Source: Paraspadella gotoi (taxonomy: Eukaryota > Chaetognatha). Taken from it: a stretch of DNA of 64,000 nucleotides. Within the stretch, counting starts at the first letter, position 1. Every line of letters begins with the position of its first letter. This document shows positions 1-24,109 of the stretch, piece after piece. The notes under the pieces are model-generated. The model had not been told where the DNA came from. It saw only the letters and a program-made list of their open reading frames with translations, and ran no database searches. Position numbers and translations under genes: made by a program. The DNA lies in NCBI GenBank assembly GCA_051294375.1, contig CM119269.1, forward strand, positions 16,637,818 to 16,701,817, given 5' to 3'.

Positions 1-138
1 CCCACGTACTCCACCACGAGGGCAAAACCCTCGGCCACGACTTCCCTGATCGTTCGTCAAACGTCGCCCTTGTATAATTCTCCGTCCTTAAGTACAAGGG
101 ACAAAGAACGTACAAGCATTCTAAAAATAATCTAATTA
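1..138 (+). other. open frame at left edge, possible partial 3' coding end
   Basis: Frame 1 is open from the first base to a TAA at about 136-138. It would encode a Ser/Thr-rich, weakly basic peptide of about 45 residues. If real, it is the last exon of a plus-strand gene that starts outside the window, convergent with the small minus-strand gene ending at 144. The opposite strand also has a short open stretch here. No family is recognised and no splice acceptor can be seen because the window begins inside it. Confidence 0.15.
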
Positions 139-143
139 AAAAT

Positions 144-451
144 TTAAAACTCGAAACACCACTCGCCTCTCGGAGGTCCAAAATCGGGGAAGACGTTGGA
201 CGAACGGGCATAGCCTCCCATGTAGCTTTCGATGAAATTCTGAAAAAAACCGCACGCATGTGAGCCAATGGTATCGGGGAATAAATTACAGCAACAAAAC
301 TCTGCACCAGAATTTTGTAGCTTACCGTAGAAGAGTGAAACACCGGAGGCGCGGGTCCCGCGGGTCCCACTGGTCCCACGGGTCCCGCGAATGGCCCGCC
401 GAACGATGCCCCGAATGGCCGTCGACGGGGGAAACGTCCGTAAAAACTCAT
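144..451 (-). CDS. small Gly/Pro-rich protein of unknown function, two exons
   Basis: Two exons, 451-326 and 239-144, are joined in phase 0 by a GT-AG intron with a strong GTAAGC donor and a T-rich acceptor. They give a 73-residue protein. It starts with a short basic stretch, then has a collagen-like run of G-P-V/A triplets (about residues 23-33). An aromatic, Gly-containing C terminus ends in Trp-Cys-Phe-Glu-Phe. I see no signal peptide or membrane segment and recognise no family. The triplet run is too short to form a collagen helix alone. The ATG at 451 is the first in the frame; a 5' UTR exon could lie upstream. The clean phase joint and in-frame stop support it, but no homology does. 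Confidence 0.5.
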
Positions 452-613
452 TTTAATTTGTTTCTAGCTTTGGTGAGTGAGAAAAATTCGAATTTAAATC
501 TAAAAATATAACAATTCCACTTTTTTTTATACATATTCGTACATACATGGCAGACAAATTGGTAGTTTCAAACAATACAAAAAGTTGAAATAACAATAAA
601 TCAATGAATCCTT

Positions 614-1597
<984 letters not shown>

Positions 1598-1704
1598 TTA
1601 CAGTAAATAGTATTAACGAAGAACGCACCGAAAAGGGCTGAAATTATGTCCAGAATTTCGTTGATTATGGCGAACAATGTGCGGTTCTGATGGATATGGA
1701 AAGT

Positions 1705-1953
1705 CTACTGAGGGTTGGGTAAGTGAGAAACTTGGGGAATAGGCTGGGGACGGTAACCGATTCGCTGTTGAACCAATCCGGCGACGTTGGCCTTTCGGGT
1801 GACAAGATCTGGAAGCTTGGAAGGACCTGGAGAGGGTTCAATTGAAGAGTCTGTGCAGGAATTGTGGGCGGCGTCGCGTTCGGCTTTAGCGTCATCAAAC
1901 TCCTTGGCGTTGTCCATATTCAATTCGATTCGCGTGGGAGGCCGACGGAACAT
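1705..1953 (-). CDS. CDC26: CDC26, anaphase-promoting complex subunit
   Basis: An 82-residue single-exon protein. It begins with the family signature MFRRPPTRIELN, which inserts into the TPR groove of APC6/CDC16. It has an acidic/charged middle and the second conserved block QQRIGYRPQP near the C terminus. CDC26 is a small structural subunit that stabilises APC6 in the APC/cyclosome ubiquitin ligase. The frame is open to an ATG at 2031, but the conserved block fixes the start at 1953; the extra 26 codons resemble no CDC26. It is the upstream member of a same-strand pair with NKAP, which starts 116 bp downstream. Confidence 0.9.
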   Translation of the reverse strand: MFRRPPTRIELNMDNAKEFDDAKAERDAAHNSCTDSSIEPSPGPSKLPDLVTRKANVAGLVQQRIGYRPQPIPQVSHLPNPQ

Positions 1954-3153
1954 GTTCAAAACGTTCAGGATACATTTAAACGCCGAGAAATAAGTGGTAG
2001 ATTTTCTGAAATGGCAAAAGAAAAACGACAATAAGACGATCAGAGACAGAATGAGTCGGAAAAAATTGTCACTGTTATTGCAACAGAGTTAAGAAATACA
2101 CCGTCAAGGCGTCAACTAATCAGTTTAGGCAAAGAAGCCTTAGGTCAAGCCTCGTGATGGGATTTGACATATTCTTAAAAAGAAAAAAAAGTCAGAAGCA
2201 TATTTTTAAGCATAAATTATGGCATAATTTTAAGCGCAGCGGGCCAAACTTCTGAGACTGGCTGACTCAGGCAGAGAGCAGACGATGATGAGTTTCCTAT
2301 TAAAATCATGGTTCGTTGCTCTCTTGTTTCTTCTGAATTTCTCAGGCGGAGAAAAAGTATTAAAAACAGTAGTCAGTACTATTAGGATTAGCAATATTAT
2401 AAATATTATAGTAAATTTTATTAGTATTATATAATAACTATATTACTATTATAGTAATATTATAGATTATAAGACTTAAAAAAGTGAAACAAGTAATTTT
2501 GTATTTTTCATTAGTATTACTACCACGTTTATAATTTTATATTCTATGCCTATGTCTATGACTGTTGACAAATTTTTAGATAAATCTCTTATTAATTGGT
2601 TCATTGACCTTCCGCCTAAAGAAATAATTGAAGAGACTGTAATTATTGTTATGTGTTTGCGACAGAACCGTATAGCCGTATAAGCAGTCCCTGAGCTTCG
2701 GATCAGGCGGGTTAAGCGCCCCGTCCCTCTTAACTGCTAGACGACCACCGGTCTAGAACCCCGGACCTTCGGGTTGGGAGGCGAATGACTTGCCCCCGGC
2801 ACCAATGGCCGCTGATGAACGGTTGGTGTATATTCGATATAATTTACAATATCAAAAGCTATGTTAATGCTTAATACATCTAAGCTTGTTAACAATTCAA
2901 ACTATAAATAAATTTAAAAACAATATCATTAACTGGCATCGGTTTAAAATGCTCACTTCTGTTCTGATCTAAAAAGATGTTTCTGTACTTCTGTACATCT
3001 CTTGACTCTACTTGGAAAAGTTATAAATAAAAACTAAATACTAAAAAAAATAAGGAAGTTATTATAAAAAACAAAATAGCAATAATGGACTACAAGTTTG
3101 AGATCAAATCCTAGGATTCAGCGTATCCAGAGCAACAGGCTTTTATTACAGTT
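1954..3153. other. intergenic, AT-rich with SINE-like segment
   Basis: No coding exon found. The stretch is AT-rich apart from a GC-rich segment at about 2655-2815, annotated separately as a tRNA-derived repeat. Confidence 0.5.
2655..2815 (-). repeat. tRNA-derived SINE-like repeat
   Basis: A GC-rich island in AT-rich DNA. Read on the minus strand it contains an A-box-like TAGCAGTTAAGAGG and a B-box-like GGTTCTAGACC, but the order and spacing are not those of an intact tRNA gene. It resembles the class of short RNA-polymerase-III-type segments also seen at 3290-3500, 14400-14640, 36650-36800 and 54240-54370. Confidence 0.4.
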
Positions 3154-13624
<10,471 letters not shown>

Positions 13625-14399
13625 GGAGACGGCGGAAGTGAAGATCGTCTCGAATCCGCAGAAGGACGTTTTTAGCTGAATGTTGAGTTTTAGATGACAT
13701 GACAAGAAATTTAACGATCGAAGTAAATTTCAACAAAAAAAAGTACGTTTAAAAAGAATCAGTCCGTATTTTTATGTTTTAAAAAAAAATCATAATTCTT
13801 ATTAAGAGAGAGAAAAATAAACAAACCATGAAGTCGAAAATAGTTTCGGTTGTTTTTAAGAAACAAAATACAAAATACAACCACACGACTTTTGAGGATT
13901 TTAAAGGGCGGCGTCGTTCAAACAATCAGCTTGGCAGACGTCACGCGAGGCTCGTTTCTGGGACAGAAACCGGCTGAATGACAGACTCTGATAACAAGTT
14001 TCTCCGACTTTTCCACAAACTGCGCTCGAACCAATCACGCGTCCAATCATCTCAGCCAATCCTCGAATCGGAAAAAGGGATCGATAGAAAAAATAAGCGC
14101 AAAAAAAAAAAAAAAAAAAGCGAAAGAAAATTATGCAGGAAATTAAAACGGAAACTGTCGAGTGAGATCGAAACGTAACTTACCACGTGGTTTTGGTTAG
14201 GAGAGGAGTTTAAGAGTTGAATGGTTTCCCAAAAGAATAAAGACGAAATAGGAAAGCAATGAGGAGGAAAAAGAAAGGAAGAAATAAAAGAGAGAAAACA
14301 TAAGCAAGAGGAATGATCTCGTTTTGTGCCCTTTTTTATTTGTTAATGTGATCGATTCGTCTAAACGTATTCATTTAAAAATGGAATGAAAAACATCCA

Positions 14400-14640
14400 A
14401 GGGTGTGATCTCCCCCTGCCTATCGCATTGGTAAGAGCATCACTTCGAAAAAAACATCTAAAACCAAACCCTCTTTATTCGAAAGCTTTACATAGTTAAC
14501 CCTAAATCGCTACCACAAAACTACGGTTGAGCGAGCATCAGCTCGAAAAAGACTGGCACCGCACCACCGTCCAGTACGTCGGGGGAAAATCCCGCGCGGT
14601 TCCGGCGTCGGTTCCTCTCCTTCTTTCCATCCTTTATTTT
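14400..14640 (+). repeat. SINE-like segment with internal duplication
   Basis: Two related blocks, GAGCATCACTTCGAAAAA and GAGCATCAGCTCGAAAAA, about 100 bp apart, lie in a GC-rich island preceded by a tRNA-like CATTGGTAAGAGCATC. Probably a tRNA-derived repeat. Confidence 0.35.
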
Positions 14641-14964
14641 TTCCTGTTTCTTCTCTCCATCACGCCGGCGTGAAAACGACCCTTCGACATCTTGTCGGCT
14701 TCACCGTGACAACAAAAACGATGATAACAATTTTAAATGTAATATGGATATTGGATAAAATTGTTTTTAAATGTAATATGAACAAAATTGTTTTTAAAGC
14801 GGCGATTTTCTCTTTTCAGCCTTGTTTGCAGGTTTTTTTTTACGAAATCGTGACCCGCTTTTCGAAAGTGTTGCTCTTCAAGATTTGGAAATATTTACGA
14901 TTACGACTTCCTAGGTCAGGTCGGGTTTTGGGTTAGTCATACATTTCATGATGAATTTTCATTT

Positions 14965-14969
<5 letters not shown>

Positions 14970-15045
<76 letters not shown>
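14970..15045 (+). repeat. (CT)n microsatellite
   Basis: Dinucleotide array of about 75 bp. Confidence 0.95.
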
Positions 15046-15047
<2 letters not shown>

Positions 15048-16026
15048 GCTCTCGCTCTCTTTATATATGTTTATCTCTCTTTCTAGCTATTTCCCCTCCT
15101 CTCTCTCTCTCATATACTTTTTACTTCACACCCGCATGGAAGACCTGGCTGTTTTCTTCCCAGTTCGGAGTCGTTTTATTTTGTCGTCCTAAAAATCAAT
15201 TCAAACCAATGTAATTTGAACTTTTTATCAAAGAGGCGGACCCGTAAGCTTTGGAGGGAAGGGGGAAATAATGATAAGCTGCAGTTCCTCCGTTCACATC
15301 AACAACGTCTTCTGATTCGTTCATCACAAGTCCCTCTATTCTCCTATTGGCTTCCTCCTTTATTCTTAAATCGTTGAGAATCGTCCCCCTCAAGCAATGC
15401 GCGATTCTGATTGGTCGAAATCAGCGGAACGGAAAGAGAGAGACCGAAGCACCCGAGCTCATGTCATCGAAAATGACCTTGCACTTTCTGGGTACGAGAT
15501 TCGTTTCATTGCCATGGGACCTCTAGTTGGACCAGATCTAGGAAAGTAGGAAAGGAAAGAGAAAGAAAGAAAAAAAAAGATCGATTAAGTTGGCAATTAG
15601 ACTCTAGTTTAATTTATAATTATTTTCCTAATATCTTCGTTTGTTGTTATCGCTTTACCATTAAAATGAATTTTTTTTATTGTTTCTTTTAAAACGCATT
15701 GAAATTCTTTAAAAAAAATTATATTTTCAACACGTGTGACTTTATAATTTTATTTACTAAGCAGACACAGTTCAATGACGAAATACTATGAGAAGAACAA
15801 TCAAAAATATCTTGATTTAATAGCTTGATTAACTTTTTAGAAAGAGAGACAAACTACGTAGATGTATGTAGAGAGGAACCTGTAAAGATATATGCTTGAT
15901 TAAAAAAAGAGGAAGAAAAAAAGATGCCAAAAAAAGAAAAAAAAGAGGCGGAGCTCAATCTTGCAGAATATAAGACAGAAGCTGGAAAAAATGTTTCTTG
16001 ATTGGACTAACAGACAGAGGGTAGCA

Positions 16027-16032
<6 letters not shown>

Positions 16033-16072
<40 letters not shown>

Positions 16073-16074
16073 GA

Positions 16075-16107
<33 letters not shown>

Positions 16108-16282
16108 TGGGAGAGAGAGTAAGCCCTTCAGAACTGCGAGATTCGTATGTCATTTGGAAGCCGATTTCTCTTTCATTGAGAACTGCAACAGACGCGATTT
16201 TTTTTTTTTCAAGTTCGCACGCAAGTCGAAACGAATTGAAAAAGGATATTTTGGATTCTCTCTCTCTCTCTCTCTTCTCTCT

Positions 16283-16358
<76 letters not shown>

Positions 16359-16375
16359 CTCTCTTCTCTTTATTC
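16033..16375. repeat. (GA)n array facing a (TC)n array
   Basis: (GA)n at 16033-16120 and (TC)n at 16257-16375 are separated by about 137 bp of unique DNA. Being complementary, they form a potential long hairpin upstream of the PAQR start. Confidence 0.9.
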
Positions 16376-16651
16376 AGACTCGTAGAGCTTCGGACGAGAT
16401 TCCGGTGTTGTTTTTCCCACTTCAATCAAACTAAGTTGCAAATTAAACGTTTTAACGGAAACAAATCGACGCTACTGTCAATCGATACGGAGCATTTTCT
16501 GTAAACCAACATAAATGACCGAAATTGGAGGGACTAGTAAATAATCAAACAAAAAATATATTTTTACCCATTATTAATTGGTTTTTTATTTTTGTATTTT
16601 TTTTTTGAAAGCGAAATAGTACATTTGAACAAAAACAAGTGAACAAAAGAG

Positions 16652-18619
16652 ATGGCGTTTCGGCGTCCGGTGCAAAGCTACTCGCAACACGAGCTAGGTA
16701 TGATCTACTTCTTTAACTCACCTAATCATATTACGTCGAATGTGCTATGTTGAGGAATTATTTTCTCTTACGAAATGCTCTCTTTAATGTTTTTAGCACC
16801 GCTTGTTTCTGTAAGTTCTTTGCTATTAATATTTCTAATTAGTAACCATCTCCCTTATTGACATTCACAGACAGATTGAAACAAATATCCACTCGTTTCC
16901 CATCTTCTCCAGCTCCAACAACAGCGGACGATGGTCCCTCCTCCACCACCGCCGCTCAATCGCCCTCTTCTCAACGTTCTATGATCGGCGTCGACACCAT
17001 CTACCCCAGATGGGCGGCGCCGCAATTCGGCGTCATGAACGACTTCGTGTTGAACGGATATCGGCCGGCGATGACCCTGTCCCACTGTCTGCGGTCCACC
17101 TTCGCCTGGCACAACGAGACCCTCAACATCTGGACTCACCTGCTGGGGTTGTTCGTCTTCGTCATGCAGATGGCGAGGTGAGGCGAGTTTCTAAGAGAGT
17201 TATAATTAAGACTCATTTTCAAGTTTTTTATTGTTTAAAAACAAGAGGTTTTCAGAGGTTTTCAACAAAGAAACGAAAAAAAAATTATACATACCATTTT
17301 CAAGTTATATATTTTTCGACTAAACTTATAATATGTACTTATAACATTTGCCCTTCTCGAAGAGTCGTCTTCGTTAGAAATATAATTTTATTTAAATCAA
17401 TCATTATTTTCAGATTAAACTTCGTTGTCATTCCGCAATTGCAAGACCCCAACGCTATGAAGACGACGACCTCCAACTCCGCAGCGCCGCCGAGTATGCA
17501 TCCGGTGCCGATGGACTCCACGGCGCCGATCGGGTCGGGGATGCCCATCGATTTTCCGGCGCCGCTCGGGGCCGCAGTCCCGATCATCTGGAACACGTCC
17601 TTGATTTGCTTCGGCGCCTGCATGGCGTTCAGCGCGGGATTCCACACTTTTTCGTGTCACAGTTTGGAGGTGAATTCACAAAATTGAAGGCGTGAATCAT
17701 CCTCGCTCAATTCTCTCTCCTTTCTAACTCCTTCCCTTCTCTCCTTCCTTCCCTGGGCACCTAACCCTTCTCCCCCCCCCCACGAACCAGACCTCGACCC
17801 GGTGGTTGCGCATGGACTTCACCGGCATCACCTGCGCCACTATGGGATGCTACTTGCCGGGCTGCTACGTCGCCTTCTACTGTCATCCCTTTTGGCGCGA
17901 CGCTTACCTCACCGCCGTCGGCTCCCTCCTCGTCGCCATCTTGGCGTTGCCGCTCTTCCTGCGGCGCTACTGGAGTCCCGATTGGGTCTGGATCCGCGCC
18001 GCCATCCAGATCGTCGCCGTCGCCGTCGGAGTCATGCCCATCGGCCATTGCATCGCCCTGGAAGGTTGTCGGGTGTCGGATTATCCGTTGGGAATAAGAC
18101 TATTCTTTAATTGATTTCATTAATTGACTGATTGATTGATCCTTTGATCGATTGATTGAACGATTGATTAATCTAACAATTTATCATTAATCGATTAAAA
18201 AATTTATTTAATAAATAGACTAATTAATTTCTTATATTATCTGATTGACTTACGCTTGCTGTCGTTTGTCCGCTACTTAAATTTTTTTTTTTGCAGTTGT
18301 ATCACTGACCCTGAGATAGCCTCTACTGATCAACTGATCATTGATCACCCGCTCGTCCCCTCACCCCATTTCAGGCGGATGGTCCTCACCTTTCTCCTCC
18401 GCTTTCCTTCCCCGCGTCGCCGCGCTTTACTTTCTCGGCTGCTTCAGCTTCTTCTTCTACCTTACCAAGTTTCCCGAGCGGCTGCGTCCTGGCTACTTTG
18501 ACTTTTGCGGCCAGAGTCATCAGATCTGGCATCTCTGCATCTTCTTCACGCTCTATCACTGGCATCACTGCACGCTGGAGTTGCTTCAGCATCGACTTCG
18601 GCACTCTTGCTTCGGTTGA
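16652..18619 (+). CDS. PAQR3: PAQR family seven-TM receptor, PAQR3-like, five exons
   Basis: Exons 16652-16697, 16871-17177, 17414-17669, 17791-18064, 18375-18619 keep phase throughout and give 375 aa. PAQR proteins are zinc-binding seven-helix receptors with a cytoplasmic N terminus. PAQR3 (RKTG) sits in the Golgi and tethers Raf-1. Conserved blocks are GYRPAMTLSHCL, HNETLNIWTHLLG, FHTFSCHS, RWLRMDFTGI, FYLTKFPERLRPGYFD and SHQIWHLC. The two H-containing blocks (SCHS and SHQIWH) carry the zinc ligands. Order and wording fit PAQR3 better than AdipoR. An unusual insertion rich in Pro, Met, Ser and Gly (about residues 126-165) lies between TM1 and TM2, where PAQR3 has a short loop. The start is the first ATG, GC-rich and followed by a good donor. 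Confidence 0.85.
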
Positions 18620-18630
18620 AGCGGGATTTT

Positions 18631-18636
18631 CTCTCT

Positions 18637-18731
<95 letters not shown>

Positions 18732-18740
18732 TTTCTCTCT
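18631..18740 (+). repeat. (CT)n then (CTTT)n
   Basis: A compound pyrimidine array immediately 3' of the PAQR stop codon. Confidence 0.9.
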
Positions 18741-18744
18741 CTCA

Positions 18745-21257
18745 CCATTTTTCTTTCCAAAGATCACGAATTTCTCAGGGAAAAGAAAAAAAAAAAAGAG
18801 ATCTCTTATGGAACTAATTTGTGAACTTATAAACGCTACGTAACCGCTATATAGCCAGTTACTTTTTTTTTCCTTTCGTCGAACTATCGGAATGTGATAT
18901 TATTTAAATAATTATTCTGTGACGATCGTTCTTAAAACTTTTATTTCGTATCCTAAACAAAATTCAAGTTACGTCTGTACTCGAATGAACTCATCGATCT
19001 TGAGTTGGATTGCTCTTTTGCACTTTTCGCGGAGAAGACCGATGAGACAGCGGCCTCTGTGAAGTGAAAGGGGAAAATAAAAAACAAAATCGATATTGCG
19101 CGCTTTTTTTTTTCTTCTGGATTTTGAGTCAAAACCTTCAGGTTGACTGAAGCTTTTTGATCATCATTTTACTTAAATAATTGTAAAGTCGTGGCTATCT
19201 AGGAATTATGATGGTCAGCTTCAAAAACACATCGCGTCGGTATTGTGATGAAGATATTTAGAAATTTCCAGTTAGTTTTACACAAATTTAGGATTCCCTT
19301 TCGTTTTCGCTTCAACTACGCACAACTGGAAAGATGTAAAGATGTATCTTTTCAAAGAGATTTGATTTCGTATTCCCCATTCAATGAATTTCGAAACGAC
19401 TTCGCAGACATTTTTTTTTTCTGATATTATTTTTCCATTCAATTTGGTTACCTGAGTTAAATCTTATAAAAGAATAAAAAATCTCGGGTTAAAAAAAAAA
19501 GAGGAATCTCAAGATTGAAAAAAAAGGATAAAACTAGAGGAAAATGACCGAAAAAAGAAGCGACGAAATCTATTCGTCGAACCTGAAACGATGGGCCGGA
19601 AATTTGCAAAAAAATATTTTGAGGAAATACATGATGCTTCATTGGTTTTTTAACTTTGAGTATTGTAGTTTATATGTCTTATGGTATAACCGCTATAAAA
19701 GAAGAAACTATTTCTTGAAAAAGACGGCATAATGTGTACAATGTACACAATGTACACAATGGGTGTCCCGGTGTCCCCCCCCTCTGGACGCCCCAACATG
19801 AACGGATGACTTTACTCAATGAGCCAGCGGGCGCCAACTGTAAAATTCATTTTTACAGACGGGCTGAACGCAATGATCGACTATATATTTCAATTTTAAA
19901 TAATCTAAAAAAAAAAAACTATTCGGATGAATAACGTTGTTGTTTTTCGACAACCACATTAGTTTTTCTGAAACATATTTTGGTTACCAGACAAAGAGAT
20001 ATTTTCTCTCGAAACGAGATGTTGACTCGTCGAATCTTGCTCAACAACGTCTGTCGCGCTGTCCAATCGAGAGTTTAAGAAATATAAGATATGAAATTGG
20101 TACAACCAATATAAAAATTATCCATCCATTTAATAAATAAGCTATCTTGCCCTGACTTTGGACAGGCTTTGGTGGTTTATGGCCTCCATCACCTTACAAG
20201 ATAATGACATAGCAGGTCCCTGCAAGCTTTTCAATTAAGACTCTCTCACAGTCTCGTTATTCACTCCCAGGTAACTGGCTTCCCTATCAATGAAGTCGTA
20301 TAATATTTCAAAGAATGTTTCAATTGTATGTAATTGTAAAATCGTCAATCGTGTAAGTGGTAGTTAAAAAGGTTTTGGTTTCTACTATACATTGTTTTTT
20401 TGTAGCTAGCTTTCAAATGTCTTCCGATTTATAGCTGCGTGTACCTTATTATTCGCCCGTTTAGTACGTAGATTTTAATAGTTTGGAGATAAAAATGAAA
20501 CAAATAATTGTCGAAAATTCGTTACACAATATCAATCAGCATCTATAATGCTCTCGGTAATGATGAAAAAGTCCTCTCGAATTGGCACCAAAACAAACCG
20601 ATCTTTAACCTTTTTATTGCTTCTCTTTTTATTTTGTTTTCTTCTTTCCTTCCCGCTTCAATTGTTTTATTTTGTCTATTTTAGTATTTAATCATTCACA
20701 AAGTCGTCGAGGTGACTGACTAAGAGAGGGTCGTAATCACTCCCGTCTCTTTCAGACTCCTTTTCTACCTAAATCTTTTCCTTATTTTTTTTACTTTTCT
20801 CCATCTAACTTAACTTTTTAAAATTTTGTTCTTTCACATTTTACAATTTTACTATTCTATATTTTAATTCAAATATCATTTGGTCCTTAGTATCTTCGTT
20901 TTCTCTCAATCCTTTCCTTCTTTCCTTTCTTCTACCTCCTCCTTTCTCCTCTCTTATTTCCGCCTTCCTCATGTTTTTTTCATTTCTTCCCCTTTTTGTC
21001 ATTTCTTTCTTTCTTCCTCTTTCTCTTCTTTTCCTACCTTCTCTTCACCGCTTCCACTTTGTTCCCCTCTCCTTTCCCCTCATCTCCTCTCTCCCCTTCT
21101 CGGTTCGTGCGATGTCTGACGGCGAAGTCTGTAGAGACGTGATTAGAATCCTTTCCTCCCATTTTTTTTTTTCACGCCTCTTTTCTCTTTTCTCCCTTTT
21201 CTCTTTTCTTTTTTTTCCCGCTTCTCAACTTTTATTTTTCTTTTTTCTTCCTCCGCC
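18745..21257. other. gene-poor stretch
   Basis: AT-rich with no supported exon. A short tandem GTACACAAT (three copies, 19737-19760) precedes a C-rich patch. Copy B of the dispersed repeat is at 20091-20335, and a pyrimidine-rich tract runs from about 20880 to 21290. Confidence 0.5.
20091..20335 (-). repeat. dispersed repeat, copy B
   Basis: Reverse complement of 4690-4940 with scattered differences. It starts with ATGAAATTGGTACAACCAAT, the conserved terminal 22-mer. Confidence 0.75.
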
Positions 21258-21519
21258 TCATTTCGCTTCGATTTCCTTCTTTTGATTCCACTTAATCTTC
21301 TTTCTCGACGCCCGATTTCCCGGCGTTCGAGTCGCCGACGACGCCGGTTCTTCATCGTCGGCGACGTCTTCGTCCCGGCGTTCTTCGATTCCGTCGCCGG
21401 AAGAAAACCGGCGCCGATGGTGAGGGTGCGCGCGCGGATCGTCGACTCGGCGCCAAGAATCGTGGAAGCGCCGCCCCGAGTTGTCCCCGTCGTTAACGTC
21501 GTAACGATAGTAATAATCT

Positions 21520-21570
<51 letters not shown>

Positions 21571-22090
21571 ACGCCGCCGCCGCTGGCGTCCTCCTCGTAA
21601 TCGCGCTCCTCGCTTCGAAAAGACGATAAAAATAATGAAAAGTCTGTAATTTAATGTATCGTGACATTAACGGCTTTTAAGGTCTGGCTCGGAAATTAGC
21701 TCGTAATTTTGACGTCATGATTTTTGACGAGTCTCTCGCCAATTGAGTTATCACGAGTTTTTGCGGCTTTCACGAGAGTTGTGAAGTTGTTTGGGATTCG
21801 TGAGACGAATTAGATTTGTAAGAATATATTTCAATTTTTAGTTTAGATTTATTTTCATGTTCAAAAATCAATTTTTCAACGTTAAACTTTAACTTAAAGG
21901 TATATTTTTTTCATAATCATCTAGTAAATAAATAAATGAAAATGATTAAACAACACTAATGACCAAAATTAATGAAACAAATATAACGGACGGACCATAA
22001 ATTCTAAATCACCTTCTTTTAAGGTGAAATCTCAGCCTCACCTGTGAATTTCGTTTCGATGGTGATAATGATTCTCCATTCGCTGCTCAT
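21258..22090 (-). CDS. putative two-exon Gly-tract protein, unknown
   Basis: Exon 1 is 22090-22042 (ATG, 16 codons plus 1 nt, donor GTGAGG). Exon 2 is 21643-21258 (acceptor ATTACAG, stop TGA). The joint is phase 1 and gives 144 aa. Exon 2 encodes an acidic start, about 20 consecutive Gly from (GCC)n on the plus strand, then Tyr-rich ADYYYRYD, an Arg/His/Asp-rich middle and a Lys-rich C terminus. No domain is recognised. The alternative frame of exon 1 and its upstream DNA is strikingly His-rich (22038-22271, encoded by CAT/CAC repeats), but it joins exon 2 out of frame. The start is uncertain and the gene may be longer. Confidence 0.4.
21521..21583 (+). repeat. (GCC)n trinucleotide repeat
   Basis: About 20 units, in frame as poly-Gly in the candidate minus-strand protein. 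Confidence 0.95.
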
Positions 22091-23423
22091 GGTCGTGACG
22101 GTGATAATGATGACGGTGATTGTAGTGATCGTGATGATCGTAACGGTGAAAATGATGATCGTGATGAGAATGATGATGATGGTTGTGATGGTGATGATCG
22201 TGATTCTGATAATGGTGCACGTGATGTCTGAGAGAGAGACATGGAGAGAAAGAGAGAGAGTTAATCAACAATTGGATCTACGTGAGCCAATTCCAGCGAT
22301 TTAACGATTTAGCTTTTCGTTAGTGCAGAATACTATATAACTTATTTTAAACATGTGGGCGTGTGTGCGTGGAGAGAGAGACGATGAGAGCAGAGAGAGG
22401 AGAGGGAGAAGAGACGAGCGGACTGAGAGGAGAGAGATCGAGAGCGAGAACGAGTATGAGAGGAGGAGAAGAAATAGTAATTGAGAACTCCCATTGTTTG
22501 AGAAATCGTTTTCTTATTGGACCGAAGGGAAATGGAAATGGGAAGATATCTGTTATTTTCTTACATCAACGAAGACTCTCTGCCATCTGGAAAAACACTA
22601 TATTTCTCCATTGGGCAATTTTTTATTGGAAAAACTACTTGAATCTCTATATAAACTGAATGCAATGAAGCATATAAAGATTTAAAGCTTTTTTGAAGAT
22701 GTACTTAAAAAAAAGGATATTTAACTCATTTCTTTATCGTTTTTGATCACTTTTCGTTTCACCTTTTCACGTTAATGTCCTTTCGTTCGGTTTTCAAAAC
22801 CGACATCTGTCAAGTATCTGGCATCGAGCAAAATCCCGAAATGATTTCACATCGAATGTTATTTATTGCTCCTGTCACTTTATGATTGATGTTTTAAGCA
22901 AATGAAGTCTTTTTTAATTTACCGAATTAATTGTTTCACTATTCTACCTTTAAACGTAGATTTCTAATTTTTGTTTATATTTTTTCTTTTATATATTTAG
23001 TTAAATTCTATTATTTATTTCTGGGAAGGGGATGTTAGTCTTCTGAAAATGGAGGGAGCATCTATACAACACAAGGTTAAGATATTTTCTGCCCCAGTTT
23101 TCTAAAAGACATCGTAAATCATTTCTGTTATTAACAGTGTTAAAAAGGCATTCATGAGAACTCATATCTAATAGGTTGAACAGAAAGGAGGGAATGAATA
23201 TTTTTTTGGGAGACCAAGGTTATTCATGATTTTTCTTTTAACAATTGGGGTAGGACTACGAGGTAGAATCGTATGACATAGGGATACATAATGAGGAAGG
23301 TTTTATGGGGGCATCTTTGTATCTTGAATATAATTTTCTCCATAAATTAATCCCTTTATTTTTATTGTATGACAGTTATAAGTTAATTAGTCGGATATCT
23401 CGCCTATCACGTGCAACATTTGA
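22091..23423. other. AT-rich intergenic
   Basis: A degenerate ATG/GTG-rich tract (CAT/CAC on the minus strand) runs from 22091 to 22230. GAGA-rich DNA lies at 22370-22460. Otherwise nothing recognised. Confidence 0.5.

Positions 23424-24109
<686 letters not shown>

Larger units (their letters stand above)
13625..16651. other. intergenic between NAGPA and the PAQR gene (divergent)
   Basis: It holds the probable divergent promoters, a CRE-like GACGTCAC at about 13939, SINE-like DNA at 14400-14640, and (CT)n/(GA)n arrays. A short plus-strand frame at about 14509-14673 ends in a hydrophobic Leu/Phe/Ile-rich tail followed by TGA and could be an orphan exon; it overlaps the SINE-like block. Nothing else is supported. 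Confidence 0.4.

Noticed and set aside
14509-14673. 45-codon frame with a hydrophobic tail resembling a tail anchor
   Set aside because: Lies in a SINE-like island with internal duplication, no clear acceptor and no upstream exon.
22038-22271. His-rich 77-codon ORF as a metal-binding protein
   Set aside because: The joint to the next exon works only in the other (Ile/Thr) frame, and the His frame would lead to a poly-Arg dead end. Kept only as a remark.
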